Source: Cercis canadensis (Eukaryota; Streptophyta; Magnoliopsida; Fabales; Fabaceae). Taken from it: a DNA stretch of 64,000 nucleotides. Location of the stretch: assembly GCA_003255065.1 (NCBI GenBank), contig QAOA01006931.1, positions 1,530,282 through 1,594,281 on the forward strand, written 5' to 3'. The first letter of the stretch is position 1, and every line of letters starts with the position of its first letter. The notes under the pieces were generated by a model. The model was not told where the DNA came from. It was given only the letters and a program-made list of their open reading frames with translations, and did no database searches. The position numbers were made by a program, and so were the translations under genes. Shown here piece by piece: positions 13,601 to 26,180 of this stretch.

Positions 13601-14972
13601 TAATCATGTATTGAACAAGAGTTATCTCCTCACATGAATGATGTTATTGTTGGGTTCTTTAAGTCATTTTTTTTTGGGTATATGATTATTTGCGTATTTT
13701 AATTTTAATTTTTTTTTTAACTGAAGAAAGAAAGAAGAAAACTGAACCAATGTTAGATTAGAATTTGTTCTGCCGAGGCATCCAAACAAAATGCATATAA
13801 CCTCACTTAGAATTTCACATTTTGATGTTTGAAATATTGTTGGTGCAATTTTAATTTCAGTGTTCGTGTGGGGTTCATTGTCAATCAGGAACCACCTATA
13901 AAATGGGATCTGTATGATTACGTGCTTTGCCAGTCGGAATGCTTGAAGATTTATTCATAATTGATTGTAGATTTCTGTGTAACATAGACCTCCTTTTCCT
14001 TCTGGGTGAGCAAAACAGATAATACCTGACAAGTGCAGATTTGAGGTGTTGTCAACCAAAGTTGAAATCCGTCTAGCAAAAGCTGAAGCTATTGATTGGA
14101 CATCTCTTGAATATAGCAAGGATACACCGAAAGTAAATATGTCAACAAGTAAGCTGTCTACCTATGTGATGGATCCTTTGGTAATGCTTATTGTAGTATG
14201 GTTCTAATTGTATTACATCGTACTATTCTACTCTTTGCAAAGCATGCAATTAATTTAGTGTATGTAGGTTACTTTCTTGTTGCCAATTGAATAAAAGGTA
14301 ACTAATGTAGCTTTCTATAACTTACTGGTAATTAACTTGCTCCCAATGTATATTTATTCAGTTGGATCTCAAAGGCCTGTATACCCATCATCAAAGCCAA
14401 GAACAAGAGATTGGGATAAGCTGGAAGCTCAAGTGAAGAAAGAGGTTTCTGAGCCATCCCTAGTTCAATTTGGGATAATATTTGTTATTTGATTATAATA
14501 GAGAACTAGAAGAGTTTGATATATCAAGAAACAATGAAATGCTTGCATCATCTTGTGGAGTATGATGCTGTTTAAATAGAATATTGACATAATGGTCTAC
14601 CTTTTAGGAGAAAGAAGAAAAGCTAGATGGTGATGCTGCTTTAAATAAGTTGTTCCGAGATATTTACCAGAATGCGGATGAGGACATGAGGAGAGCAATG
14701 AGCAAATCTTTTGTTAGATTCCCCTCTGCTTGCTTAGCATTCATTCTAGAATTCAAAAATGCAGTTTTACTTTCATTAATTCTACTTAATTTTATATGTA
14801 ACCGTTAATTTTTATTTTTATTTTTTGGTTGCTTTTCCTTCTTGGACTTGGCGCTACTTTGCAGGTGGAGTCAAATGGAACGGTGCTGTCAACGGACTGG
14901 AAAGAAGTGGGATCAAAGAAGGTGGAAGGCAGTCCTCCAGACGGTTTGGAAATGAAGAAATGGGAGTATTGA
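10620..14972 (+). CDS. SGT1: SGT1 co-chaperone (TPR-CS-SGS protein)
   Basis: Ten exons: 10620-10782, 11114-11183, 11442-11566, 12250-12379, 12877-12973, 13105-13170, 14019-14148, 14362-14444, 14608-14712, 14865-14972; 1,077 nt, 358 residues. This is about the length of Arabidopsis SGT1b. Residues 1-115 form TPR repeats ([10 protein letters not shown] at the start, then [16 protein letters not shown]). The CS domain runs from about 160 to 250 ([16 protein letters not shown] to [10 protein letters not shown]). The SGS domain closes the protein ([17 protein letters not shown], then [13 protein letters not shown], and the C-terminal MKKWEY). SGT1 works with HSP90 and RAR1 to stabilise NLR immune receptors and also associates with SCF ubiquitin ligases; it is cytosolic and nuclear. 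The ATG at 10620 is chosen because homologues begin MA.. just before the first TPR helix. Confidence 0.97.
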
Positions 14973-16471
14973 TTCAGTCCTTGGATGAGTAGTTTATGAT
15001 TGCCAAGAGTCCATGTTCATTCAACCCTAGAAATCTCTTTAAGCCGTTTGCCTCCGAAGTTTGGAAAAACAGGGAAAGAAATTCTCTCTGATCCTTTGTT
15101 TTTTCTACTTCTAGTTAACGTGTGAAGTGGAGAATGACCTGATTTGCCTTTGTTGTGGTGTATTTTATTTGGTTTAAGTGACTAGTACATGCTGATATAA
15201 ATAATGGCGAATATTATCATAAGCCCCGAGTTTTAATGTTATGACTGGAGAGGACCTTTCTCAATTCCGAACAGACAGAAAATATCAAGTATGAATATTA
15301 ACATCTTTCATAAATATGAAGAGGAACTTTGCCAATTTGGAGTTTTAATGTTACCTGGTCCTCTATCTAAAACTTGTGCTTTGACGATGAATGTAGTGCT
15401 ACTCTTAATTTTAAAATGGATTCGGGTAGCAATAGTATGGTTCCCATATTTTTTTCTTTTTAATTGGGAGAAATAACCATTAATAAAATGTGGAATTTTT
15501 AAAATAAGGGGCACTTGGATAATCATTGATGAGAGAAGTAAATATATTTTACCACTATATTAACTGTATCTTTTTTGTTGAGGGTTACTTTTCTGTATTT
15601 TATTTTTTAAAGTGTACAAGAAAAAAATTGTCCGAAGATGATCGAAATTCAAAAAGACAAAAAAATCTTGGAAACAAGTGGGTTCATGGGTTGTACTGGT
15701 TGGGTATCACATCCTACCTAAATGGATGATAAGAGTTTGATGCGTTTATAAATGTTTTAATAAACCCTGAAGCCTAACAGTTTAAATCCAACTTGTTACT
15801 ACCTTAAAGCATAATAACCTGAACAGCATGTTCCGTCGTTCGTCACGTGCCCCCATCGCGTAGTGAGATCATTGCACGGCCTTGTTACAATATCAAGAAT
15901 AAATAGTCCGGTAAAACTAAACATACAACTATGATGTCTCGTGGACCCACAGTGAGGATAATTTTGTACAGGAAAAAGAAAAAGGATAAAATCAGTTTAG
16001 GCGTTTATTTGTTTTTTTTTCTTTTTATGGTAATAGACGTTCGTTCATATGCTGTTGATCCATAGTCATTAATCAGTAATCAGTAATCAGTAATCAGTTT
16101 GCTTATATATGATTATTTAATATAATTTGAAATTTAGGTTTGGTTATTTAAATTAGGCTCGCATTTCCATAAATGATTTGGGATTTCTTATTATTTAATT
16201 TTAAATGAAAAAAATAATTTTATATTTTGATTTTAACTTTATTTAAGATTTGTCATAATGACTTTACGCAGTAATTCTTATAAGACAAACTTTATGCTTT
16301 GGAGATTATATTTTGATTTTGAATTTTGACGATGAAACAGAACACCATAATTCTAACTCTAAATAATCAAGTCCTGATTAAGCCCATATTATGCAACCGC
16401 AGTAGATAACTGTATTATGCACAACCTTACATCAGAAGAAATTGATATGCAGGTAAATCCATCCTGAAACA
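14973..16471. other. Intergenic space between the convergent SGT1 and PIAL genes
   Basis: It holds the two 3' UTRs and AT-rich spacer. Open frames here (15291-15476, 15526-15729) are short and match nothing I recognise. A short heptamer repeat lies at 16070-16097. Confidence 0.6.
16070..16097. repeat. Heptamer tandem repeat, TAATCAG x4
   Basis: Four perfect head-to-tail copies of TAATCAG in AT-rich intergenic DNA. No function is suggested. Confidence 0.8.
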
Positions 16472-19400
16472 TTATGTGTTTTGAGTATGATTATGAGTAC
16501 TCCTGTTGTTCGCAATGAGTACCTGAATTTGGGGTGAAAGAGAAACACTAGTTGGAGGTTGAGGTTGAGATTGCGGTTGTGGAGAGCCTTGTGGTCTTGT
16601 ATTTTGCACTGGTTGTGTTGGTCCAATTATTAACTGTTCAACACCAGCGGGATATGACCGACCTAAAAGACTTCCACGCATTCGTCCTGCAGGCCGCCAA
16701 TTCTGCTCTGCTTGGGAATCAAATACATTATTACCAGACCTAGAAACTGACTCTGTTGTTGTTCCTCCCATATTTCCATTTCCTCTCTGCTCTGCTGCTA
16801 GTCCCCGGAAACTGTTAGCAGTAAACGATGTGCCTGTTCTGGATGTTTGAGATTGAACTGGAACGCCAACGGATGCATGCTGTCTGGCAGCAGCCATAAC
16901 CCTGGCGTGTTGACTATTTGCACTAGTTCCCGCTGCCCGACCAATGCCACCTTGTGAACCACCTTGCTGAACATGGGACCGCTGGGGATTTGTAGGTGTT
17001 CGCATGTTGCTTGAAGACTGACCCACTGGTTGGGATGTCCTTGGGTTAAGAGCTTGCTGCAGATGTGGATTTCGCAGTTCCGTTAACAACCCAGATCGGT
17101 ATGAATTTGGCAATTGACTTGGTGCTGAACCATTGACATTCTGTGAGGCCTGGATCTGGGTTCAATGAGAGAGAAAAAAAAAAAAAAAAAAAACAGAAAC
17201 AATATGAACACAAGAGCCACAAGCACAAGCTAACACGTATCAAAATGCGGTTCTTCTAATGATTCTGATTCTGAACATAATTAAGTTAAAGTTATAACTA
17301 TATTAATTACAATATAGCAAATGAAGAATAACAATTGAGGTACAAAGTAAATTATTAAATATTGGAAAAACAATGGTTCAGTTTAGTATGAGATACCCAC
17401 AAACCTTAGTGGTTCCCCGCTACCTTTTTGAGAAGAAAATTTAAAATAAGATTGTTGTTTCTAATAAATTGTTTCTCTAATAACTAATTTTCTGTTTTCT
17501 GTACAATTTAAATAAGCTGCTCTAGCACATAACTATATTCATGAGTTGCCTTATCAAAGGAAAAGCTGATACATGTACCTATAATATATCTAACATCACT
17601 GATATTAAAATGAGTTCTTTACACAGTTTTAGTGTATTCCTCTTTATGTTATAAGTGAATTTTTCTGGTCTTTTTCCCCCTCTCAAGAGAAACTACAATA
17701 TATCAATAGCAAAAGAAAATTAAGGACCAACATAATAGAGAGCAACATATTGCCATATGAGGTGGGGATTAAACAAGATTCTAGAGGAGGCAAAATGATC
17801 AAGATAATATAAGGAAGAATAGTAGGGACACTGACTAAATTCAACCTGCGTTGTTTGATGCTGCAATCCAGATGAAGCAACACCTGAGACCTGAGGCAGA
17901 CTCATAGAGGGTCGACAGAAGAGCTGCTGTCTTTCTGTATCACTCAGTATGGCATTGAAGCCATCTACAGTGGCTGGGTTGGACAAAGAAACTGGAGGAG
18001 TAATGGAGGAACTGCTGGGTAACACAGAATTAAAACTAGTTCTTGATCTTTGTTGTGGCCCTATAATCGGAGATTGCACTGGGAGGGCCTGAAGTGCCTG
18101 CAATACTGTTGGATCTCTGACAACATGTCTCGGTATTGGAGCTGATCTCCCGTACTCATTGACAGCTGAATTCACATAATTGAACTGTTGCGGCGGAAGA
18201 CTAATTGGTGCAGAAAGCTGATTTTGCATGACAGAGTTTGTGGCAAGTGTATTACCATGACCCTCAGCTTCTTGATTAAATACTGGAGAAATTGCATCAG
18301 CCAGAACAGGATGCTCAGAGATACCACCAATCGCTGGGGTATCTGACCTACTATGAGTTGAGTAGATTCCAGACCAAAAGTCATCTTCTACTTGAGCAGC
18401 AACATTTAGATTAACCCCCGCAGAGTTTAGACCTAAAGAAGTTGAATTCAGCATATCGGATTGCCTAAGATCTGCCTGGAGAGGTTTTCTATCTTCAGTT
18501 TCATGAATGTTCATTATCTCCATCTGATCATCGTCATTTGTGAGGTCTAGAACATCAGGAAGGGCCCTGGGGGAGCAAGTAGGCTCTTGTGGCTCAATAT
18601 GCTCCTTTTCACAATCGGGTACCTTATTTTGTGTCTTGTCTACATTCTGATCATTTTCCAAAACTGCCTTCCATGATCCATCAGCACAGATAATCACTTC
18701 CACAACGTTCTCACCAACATCTTTGAGGACCTGCATTAAAAATGATTGAGGGGTTTACATCTGTTTTCCCTCACTCCTTTTTTCCTTGGGGGAGAGAGGA
18801 TAGTAGAAAAGGTAAAGGAATAAAAACATTATGGATCTAAATCTACTTGCCTCAACCATATTTCGGTCAAGACAAATATCTGTATAGCAGACATACTGAT
18901 TACAGTGAGGGCAGCGCCAGGATGGCCTCCTTGAATTTATATCAATGAAGTTATTAAAATCGAAACACTGCAGAAATAGAACATAAAAAAAATATGTTAA
19001 GGGGGAAAAAACATAGAACAGAGAGAGCGAGCATAGAATCATGTTAGCCCATGGATAGCAGCGTACACCTTTTACTTTATTAAAGATATTTATTCTACAA
19101 AGCAAATTTTACTATTTTTCACATTGAATTGTGCAAATCATGAACATAACAGGAAAACGGATGCCAGCTGCATAGGCAGAAGGGAAGCAGCAGTTCTTCT
19201 ATTATTATAACTAGGTCCTAACATGACACGTATTAATGTGGACTGCAAGCAAAAACAATGTATATAGGCAGGCATGACTTCCTCTTGTCATCACTTCTAA
19301 GCAAAGGAAGGCATAAATTGCAGATTTAAAATACTTTATGCAAACATACAATAAACATCAAGCATTAACCTGGAGATGTTTGCATGAACGTCCTTTAACA

Positions 19401-22400
19401 GGAGTCTTGATACGTGAAAAGCTGTTTGATAAATATGAAACACGAGAAAGAAGATCAGCTTTTATTCATCAGAAAATCAATGAACCACTAGTCTATAATT
19501 TTAGTATAACTTCTGCAGAGTAACAAACTCCATTGCAAGGAAGAAAAAATAGGCTACAAAATAAACATCACAGAAGCCCATCAAATAACTTTACATCCAA
19601 GAGAAACAAAACACTGCCCCAAAGATGGGTGCTAGTGCTAAACGTTGATGCTAAAATTACAATGGCTGTCCAATGATGTTGGTTAAAATGGGATAGTTAA
19701 TAAAACATATGTTCAATTAACTTGCTGACTGTTGTTGGGGGTTGGGGCACCAGAATGACAAGTTCAGACAACCAAGTGAAAGATTTGCTTGAGTATATAA
19801 GGTGTAATATTTATCAAACAAGTAGAGGGGGAAAAAAGGCCCATGAACTTATACCAAGCAGGAAGAACTATATACATCGTGAAGAGATGCATAAGAAATT
19901 GGAAATCCTTTAACATTAATACATGTGTGCAGAGGAATTAACTATCCCAAAAGCTTAAGCTGCTTCGTGCAAACCCAAGAATATATAACTAACTATGCAT
20001 TCCTCAAGGTTTACCAAGGCCTATAAGGTGCAACCATCACCAAAAAAAGTCCAGGCAATATTTTCTGATAGATATGTACAGAGACTAAAATGGATTTCAA
20101 AGCAAAATGCAGTACCTATGAATATGATATATCATCCATGTTCTACAGAATTACAGATTATAAGAAATAAGAAACAGACAACGCTAAGGTAAGCTGAAAG
20201 AAAACAATTAAATAAGAACGAAAAATATCAAACCCTTAAACAAAGAAGATCACAGCATACCTTATGGGGCAATTAAGTGAAATTCGTGATGGGCCTTCAA
20301 TAATATCAGAATCTAATTATTAGATACAAAAAAGAAAGAATGAATAATGACATCCAACCCAATGGCAGAAAGATAACAGTGATTTCCAAAGTGGGGAATA
20401 ACTAGAAAAAAAATGATGCAGAAGTGATATATATTGTACTGTCAATTCTTATTATCTTGGCATACCTGACTCAACTGAGGTTACAGCAGGCTGAACATAG
20501 TCTTGAAGTACTGGATTTGCAGGTAAAGTTGTCACACCCATAAAGGCAACAACTATAACATAATGACCTGCACAGTAATAGCAGTGACAGTCAAAAACAT
20601 AAAATAAAATCCAGGATGGAAAATGCGACACTTGTGTACGCTCACCATTAAACTGGCCCACAGCTTGAAGAAGATTCGTTCCATACTTAAGCATATTAGT
20701 CACAACTGTAGGCAGCTGTGGTCCAGTGTCCTAAGAAACAAAAAACATACATAAGGAAGTAATGTCCGGCCCATGAAAACATTAAATGTTTTTGATTATT
20801 TGTGCAAACATACAAACAAACCATTAGAATGTTAGTCCTTCTGTCCACTCCCTTTCCATTGAGGAGAAAGCTGCAAAAGATAAGAGAAATCCTGATCAGC
20901 CTTCACATAAAGCATCTCAACTCAATTGAAGTAAAAAGGATAAAGAGCAATCATACTTGACTTGCTGAGGACTTATGATGCATGCAGACGTTTCTCTGTT
21001 ATCTGTTTGTGCCACCAATAACCGCTGCATTTGGAGATATTTGATAAAAATTAGATGGAGAAGACATCAAAAATTAAGAGAAGGAAAATATATACACAAG
21101 CAAAAACAATTCAAACAATTGGTATAAAGAAACATCAATCATAAAACATATTTTACACAGAAAATGAAAAATCCATAAGCTGATGGCTAAAGCTTGAAAA
21201 GAAAATGTGTCTAAAATATTTCTATAGAACCACATTGCCCAGCCCAACATCAAATAATGCATCATTGTTTTCACATTCTTTGAATTATAACAGTTCTATA
21301 TGAGAAGTAGACCATCCAAAAACTGAAATTTGATAGGAAAGGTGAAGGTGTCAACACTGATATTTTCTAGCAGACACAAACAAATATGTGAAGCCCAACA
21401 TACACATGCACAAATATAATAGCAGGGGCATAATAAGGTTAGACATGAAATATAATCCAGCAACCAGAACTTAGCTCAACTATGATGAGAACCATGTACT
21501 CATCTTATTACGGACATTCTTTCTTATGTTCCAATAATTAAAATTGGAAGATTTAAAACATGTGATGATCAATCTGGCATATTCAAACAAATTTAAAATT
21601 AATCAAAATCAGGCATGCTATGTCAGAATTTGATGCAAGAACCACAAAATATTCTCCATCCAAAGATAGAACATACAGCTTCAGATTTGCAACATTTTTT
21701 TGTAAAAAATTGGGATTCACTAAATAAAGCCACACTTAATTCAATTAGAATATTAAAAATGATAATCTACAAATCAATCATGATATATGGAAAGAAAGGA
21801 TAATTTTAAGACTTTGTCATCGATGATACCATTGTTACAAAAGCAGATCAATTCAAGAGATCCTTACAATTTTATCTTGTGGAGAATGCAATGTATTCTT
21901 TGATATCTGGAAATCAACAGCAAAAGCTCCATATCCCGGCTGCATTGAAGGTGAATAATAGGAAATCTTTTTCGATAAAGGAAAAATGAAATATGTTCTC
22001 CACAAAACAGAAGAATAGATATGACAAGGCCAAAGGAACTACATTGACTTCAAGTGAAGCAAGTATCTGCCCAATTTTTAGCTGTGGATAGAACCTGCAT
22101 AGACATACACAGAGTGATTAGCATATCATGTTATTTGAGTGGCCCAACCAAGATTTAAAATTATTATCCATCTTAAAATAAAAGACTCTGATCATAAGCA
22201 TGCCCCCCCCCCTCTCTCTCTCTCTCTCTCTCACAACACACACACACAAAGGAGAAACAAATGACAGCCTTAAGTAAAGAAACAGAGTTAACCAGACAGT
22301 TATGCACAGATATATAAATTTTAAGTCTTCACTACTTGGCTTATTATCAAATGAATCTAGAACTGACTCGTAAGAACTTACAGAGAGAAGTTATCCTTCA

Positions 22401-24512
22401 AAGTTTTTTCCTGCCGTGTCTAAACCCAAATTTATAAATCTACCAATAAAGAAAGCAAATTGGCAAGCACAAGAGTCCATGCCATACCAAGATTTCATTT
22501 GACGACTACAAATGATGCAATAAAAATTCTGAGCAATTACTGTCTTATAATTTTAACAGAAACAGATAAAATCTATCAACAGAAAGATCCTTTCCCATTC
22601 TCCTAGTTAAATTCAAACTCATTATTTCCAATGAGCTCACTTGACTTATATCTTTTTGAATGCCCACAAGTTACATAAAGCAAAAGGTTATTATTTAAAA
22701 AAAAAAAAATTGCAGCAGAAGCTAGCCAGAGGCATGATGAAGGTCCCAACCTCTGCATAATTATCGAGATTGTGGTATTGCAATAACTATGTCCTGCATT
22801 AACATCCCCCATGCTGCAGTAGCTCTTTACTATCTACATTAAGAAAAATGACATTAGAAACAACAAGATGACAACAAGCCAGATAATTCAAGGAAATAAC
22901 ATATGACCAAACCTCATTAGCAATAGTAAAAAGTTCTTCGGTCTCTTTCTTCTTGAACCATCCAATTTTACAGGCATTCTATCACCACAAACTGTGTCAG
23001 TATGAAATTGCCAACTAAATAAAAGTTATGGTGCATAAACTTAATGATGAGTTTAACAAAGTACACAATAGCAAACAAGGAAAAGATATTTTACATCCAA
23101 ATCACCTGCATTTGGCCACAATGATATAGGATCAAAGTTTAACATTATATAAAATACAGAAAGAACACAAAGTTCTAGAACTGAAAAACAATTAGGGATT
23201 TATGTAATCTTCATCAAATTTATAGTATAAACAAATTAATACTCCACAAATCACTCTTGCCATAATGCAAGTCTCATGAGGTGGGTTACATTTCTTGAAT
23301 ACTGTCAATAGCCTCTCCTGTAGCCAACATCAAGTAGTTTTCCTGACTAATGAGGAGTTGAGGACTGACTACTTGTGCTTCTTCCCAAAATTCACAAACA
23401 TTGAGAAACAGACAAATTTTCCATAACTAATGGAAAATCAGAAAGTCATTAATAGCAACAACAGATAAATGCACATAATAAGAAGAATTTAACCTTTACA
23501 GAGATCATCAGAACCATGATTGCTGCTTGCAAGAAGGCATCATTCTTTCGTTGACATATCTACATGGAAAAGGAAAAGTAAATATTATTTGATGGCTTCA
23601 AACTCTACATGCACAACAACTACATAAATATGTCAGAAGTGTTTTCTCACTGTCCCCTTGCCCCACCCCCTCAAAATAATGAAGAAAGAAGTTATCCATA
23701 TGGTATAACAGAAATCACCTGCTTCAACAGTACAGGTAAATCCTGAGCTTTGCCTGGAACTTCGTTATTGGAAACCGCATAATCAATGCCTCTGTATGTC
23801 AAAGCAAATCTAGTCAGACACAGCAGATTTGTGAAACAGTTAGGAAAATTTAACTCATGTACTTCAAACATGAAATCAAATTCCATCAGGATCAACAAAA
23901 CGGATGAAAATAATAATAATAAAATTCATGCAAATCAGTCCAAATGACAAAAGTAAATGATATCATGCTTTTGCTTTATCTTGTTTTGATCCGTAAACAA
24001 CATACTAAAAGATAAGAACACAAGTATACAAGATGCAAATCGGAAAGAAATAATCAAGATTGTATTAATTTCCATCTACGAACACCAAATTTCAACCTCA
24101 ACTCTTAAAATTTTATTTAAGACCTAATAACAACAATATAACCTCCTCATAGCATTGTTATTGCATAAAATATAGCAGTTCCTCAGCTAAACAGAAGTAC
24201 ATTCCCCATCAATTACCGACTTAACCTAAAGCCTCAAAAGAAGCTATAAGAAGCAAAACAAATTAAAAAGTAGCCGGATAAGAAATGTAGTAACACAAAA
24301 ACAGTAAGATACCTGGCGAGCGAGAGGCAGAGGTTGAAGAATTCAACGGAATCGCTTCGGTGGCCAGGTTGAACATGCGAAGATAATCGCTCGGCAACGG
24401 CGTTGATTCGATACGCATTAACCAAAGATGGCGATAATTGGTTTCCAACTCCAATGTTTAATCCGGCAAACGCCTGGGGCGCCGTGGGCTGCTGCAACAT
24501 CGTGCCAGTCAT
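16472..24512 (-). CDS. PIAL: PIAL-type SP-RING SUMO ligase (E4 SUMO-protein ligase PIAL1/2-like)
   Basis: Sixteen exons in coding order: 24313-24512, 23719-23791, 23494-23559, 22913-22978, 22751-22833, 22043-22094, 21868-21939, 20957-21024, 20822-20870, 20646-20730, 20466-20567, 20261-20312, 19370-19421, 18851-18967, 17846-18730, 16472-17149. They total 2,700 nt, or 899 residues. The SP-RING zinc finger spans the exon 13/14 junction: CKHLQCFDF at 336-344 and WRCPHC at 357-362. A SUMO-interacting motif, VLDLTNDDD, lies at about 439-447. The last 450 residues are Gln/Ser/Pro-rich and probably disordered. Arabidopsis PIAL1/2 promote SUMO-chain formation and act with MOM1 in transcriptional silencing; the protein should be nuclear. 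The intron after exon 14 has a GC donor. The final stop (16472) is supported by the open frame, not by an obvious family signature. Confidence 0.93.
18732..18850 (-). other. GC-AG intron in the PIAL gene
   Basis: The donor reads GAG|GCAAGTAG and the acceptor AATGCAG|GTCCTC. Only the GC donor keeps the frame. Using the nearby GT six bases on (GCAA|GTAGAT) would shift phase against the long downstream exon. AG|GCAAGT is the known consensus of the minor GC-AG class of U2 introns. Confidence 0.8.
22206..22249. repeat. Compound microsatellite, C-run then (CT)n then (CA)n
   Basis: A run of C passes into a perfect CT tract and then a CA tract, inside a PIAL intron. It is a likely length polymorphism and has no visible coding effect. 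Confidence 0.8.
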
Positions 24513-26180
24513 TCCCGCATGGCGGGCCTCTCCCGTCTCTCTTTGTTCACCGACCTCCCTTCTAGGTGGGACTAGTGTACAGTATAAATAGAATTGTAGA
24601 AATTAGGATGTTCCCACTCCCTTGTCTTTCCGTCCTCGGAGAAAAAGTTCATGAAACACTAGCACGCTTGTCGCGTGTTAGCCAAAACAAAATAAGCATG
24701 GCAGTAGGCGTCGCAAACAACGAGTCTGTCAGTCGTATCGGGTCGACCCGGTACGGCACAAACACATCCTTTTTTGGGTTGCGCGGATTGATCCGGATAA
24801 CTGACTACTAAAATCTGGCCCAAAATGAACTGACTATCAAAAAACTAAACTAAATGGATTATATGAGTTGTTAATGGGTCATTAACGAATTAAATGGGTT
24901 GTTAACAAATTATGTGGGCCATTATTTAGTTAAACGAGCCAGCTGTACTTAAAAAAAAAAAATCAGGTTGACTTGATAACAATCTGAAACAGTCAAGAAA
25001 TAGCCCGGACTCAAAAAACCAAAACATGTGTCATCAGATCGTATCAAAAATTGCCACCCTTACATAATGAATCTGTAAAATTTGTGGAAAATAAAAAACT
25101 CATGTAGCCAACAGTGCCATGTCTTTTAACGTGACAAATAGGTTGCCAATGCCATACTTTCTTATTATTTCAAGAACGATTTTCTTTGAGACGTCTCAGA
25201 GTGCAATTTAGCGTAAATAATAGTTTATTAGCTTTCTTAATATTTTAGATTCGATAAAGGGAATATTGACTTTTAAAGTGGTTGGACCCTCTTACACAGT
25301 GGTGGACATGGTGGGTTTTCTACCTGCTGTACCTCTAAGCAGAGGCCTGCAGATATCCTAGTTTTAACAATCGACATGGGTAGGAAATTCGCTAATCACC
25401 CGGAATTTCCCCGTGAAATTTGTTAGAGATAAGGTAAGCAATACTTAACTTAAGGGTCTATTTAAACTCCTGGCCGCTCCTCTTTGATCAGCATCCCACT
25501 AGATACAAATATCAAATTGTGGAGAAGGCTCACTGCACTTCAACTTTAGTTAGAGCATAAGAGAATAGCAAAATTTCCTTTACCAAAATCTCAGTTCCAC
25601 CTTTTGAGAATTCTCTGATTAGCTGCAAGTTATCCCTAGGGAGCAATAGCAGAAGACGGTTAGTCACCTGTTATACCCACTTCTACACCTCTTTCACATC
25701 AGCAAAAAAATTAAAAGATAAATAAATAATGAAGAAGGTAGCATCTTTTGGACTTTTGTTCCAAAAATGTTCCTGCGAGAAAATGGACCATCAAGGAGCA
25801 GCACTCCATCTCAAGATGATGCAATTATAAACAACAAAATAAAATGGAATTCTTCCAAGGAGATGGTGAGCTATGCAAGTCTAGATGTTATTTAAGTTTT
25901 GATATTCATTTTACATTAAAAGGAGTTAAACACAACAAAGGAAAGAAAGTGAAGGGGAAGAACTTTTTTTTCGGGGGGAGGGGAGGGATCAAACGCACAA
26001 TTACAAGTGCTTTATCCCTTGTCTGTAGTTTTTGTTTAATGTCAAGGAAGGAAGACATTATACATCGAATCTTGTGAATACTGCCACGCAGCAGAAAATG
26101 ATGTTAAGTCTTTCACGCAATATGGAGAATGGAAGACTTCACGCTCACCAAACCTTTAAGTTACAGCTTAATTGTATCAA
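24513..26180. other. PIAL promoter and spacer to the phosphatase gene
   Basis: This contains the PIAL 5' flank, one dispersed repeat (24733-25062) and about 1.1 kb in which I recognise nothing. Open frames at 24566-24811 and 25844-26077 are low-complexity or unlike known proteins. The part just above 24512 should be the PIAL leader. Confidence 0.5.
24733..25062. repeat. Dispersed plant repeat with GGGTCGACCCGG and TTGCCACCCT ends
   Basis: Near one end is the palindrome GGTCGACC; the other end is TTGCCACCCTTA. The middle repeats the theme TTAA(C/T)GGG(T/C), ATTAAATGGGTTGTTAAC and similar. This combination is familiar from non-autonomous repeats scattered through eudicot genomes. I cannot see a target duplication, so its boundaries and class are approximate. 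Confidence 0.35.

Noticed and set aside
16414-16519. An extra last exon for PIAL after a donor at 16519 (CAG|GTACTC) and acceptor near 16461
   Set aside because: The intron would be only about 59 bp, below the usual plant minimum, and the new tail has no support. The direct stop at 16472 is simpler.
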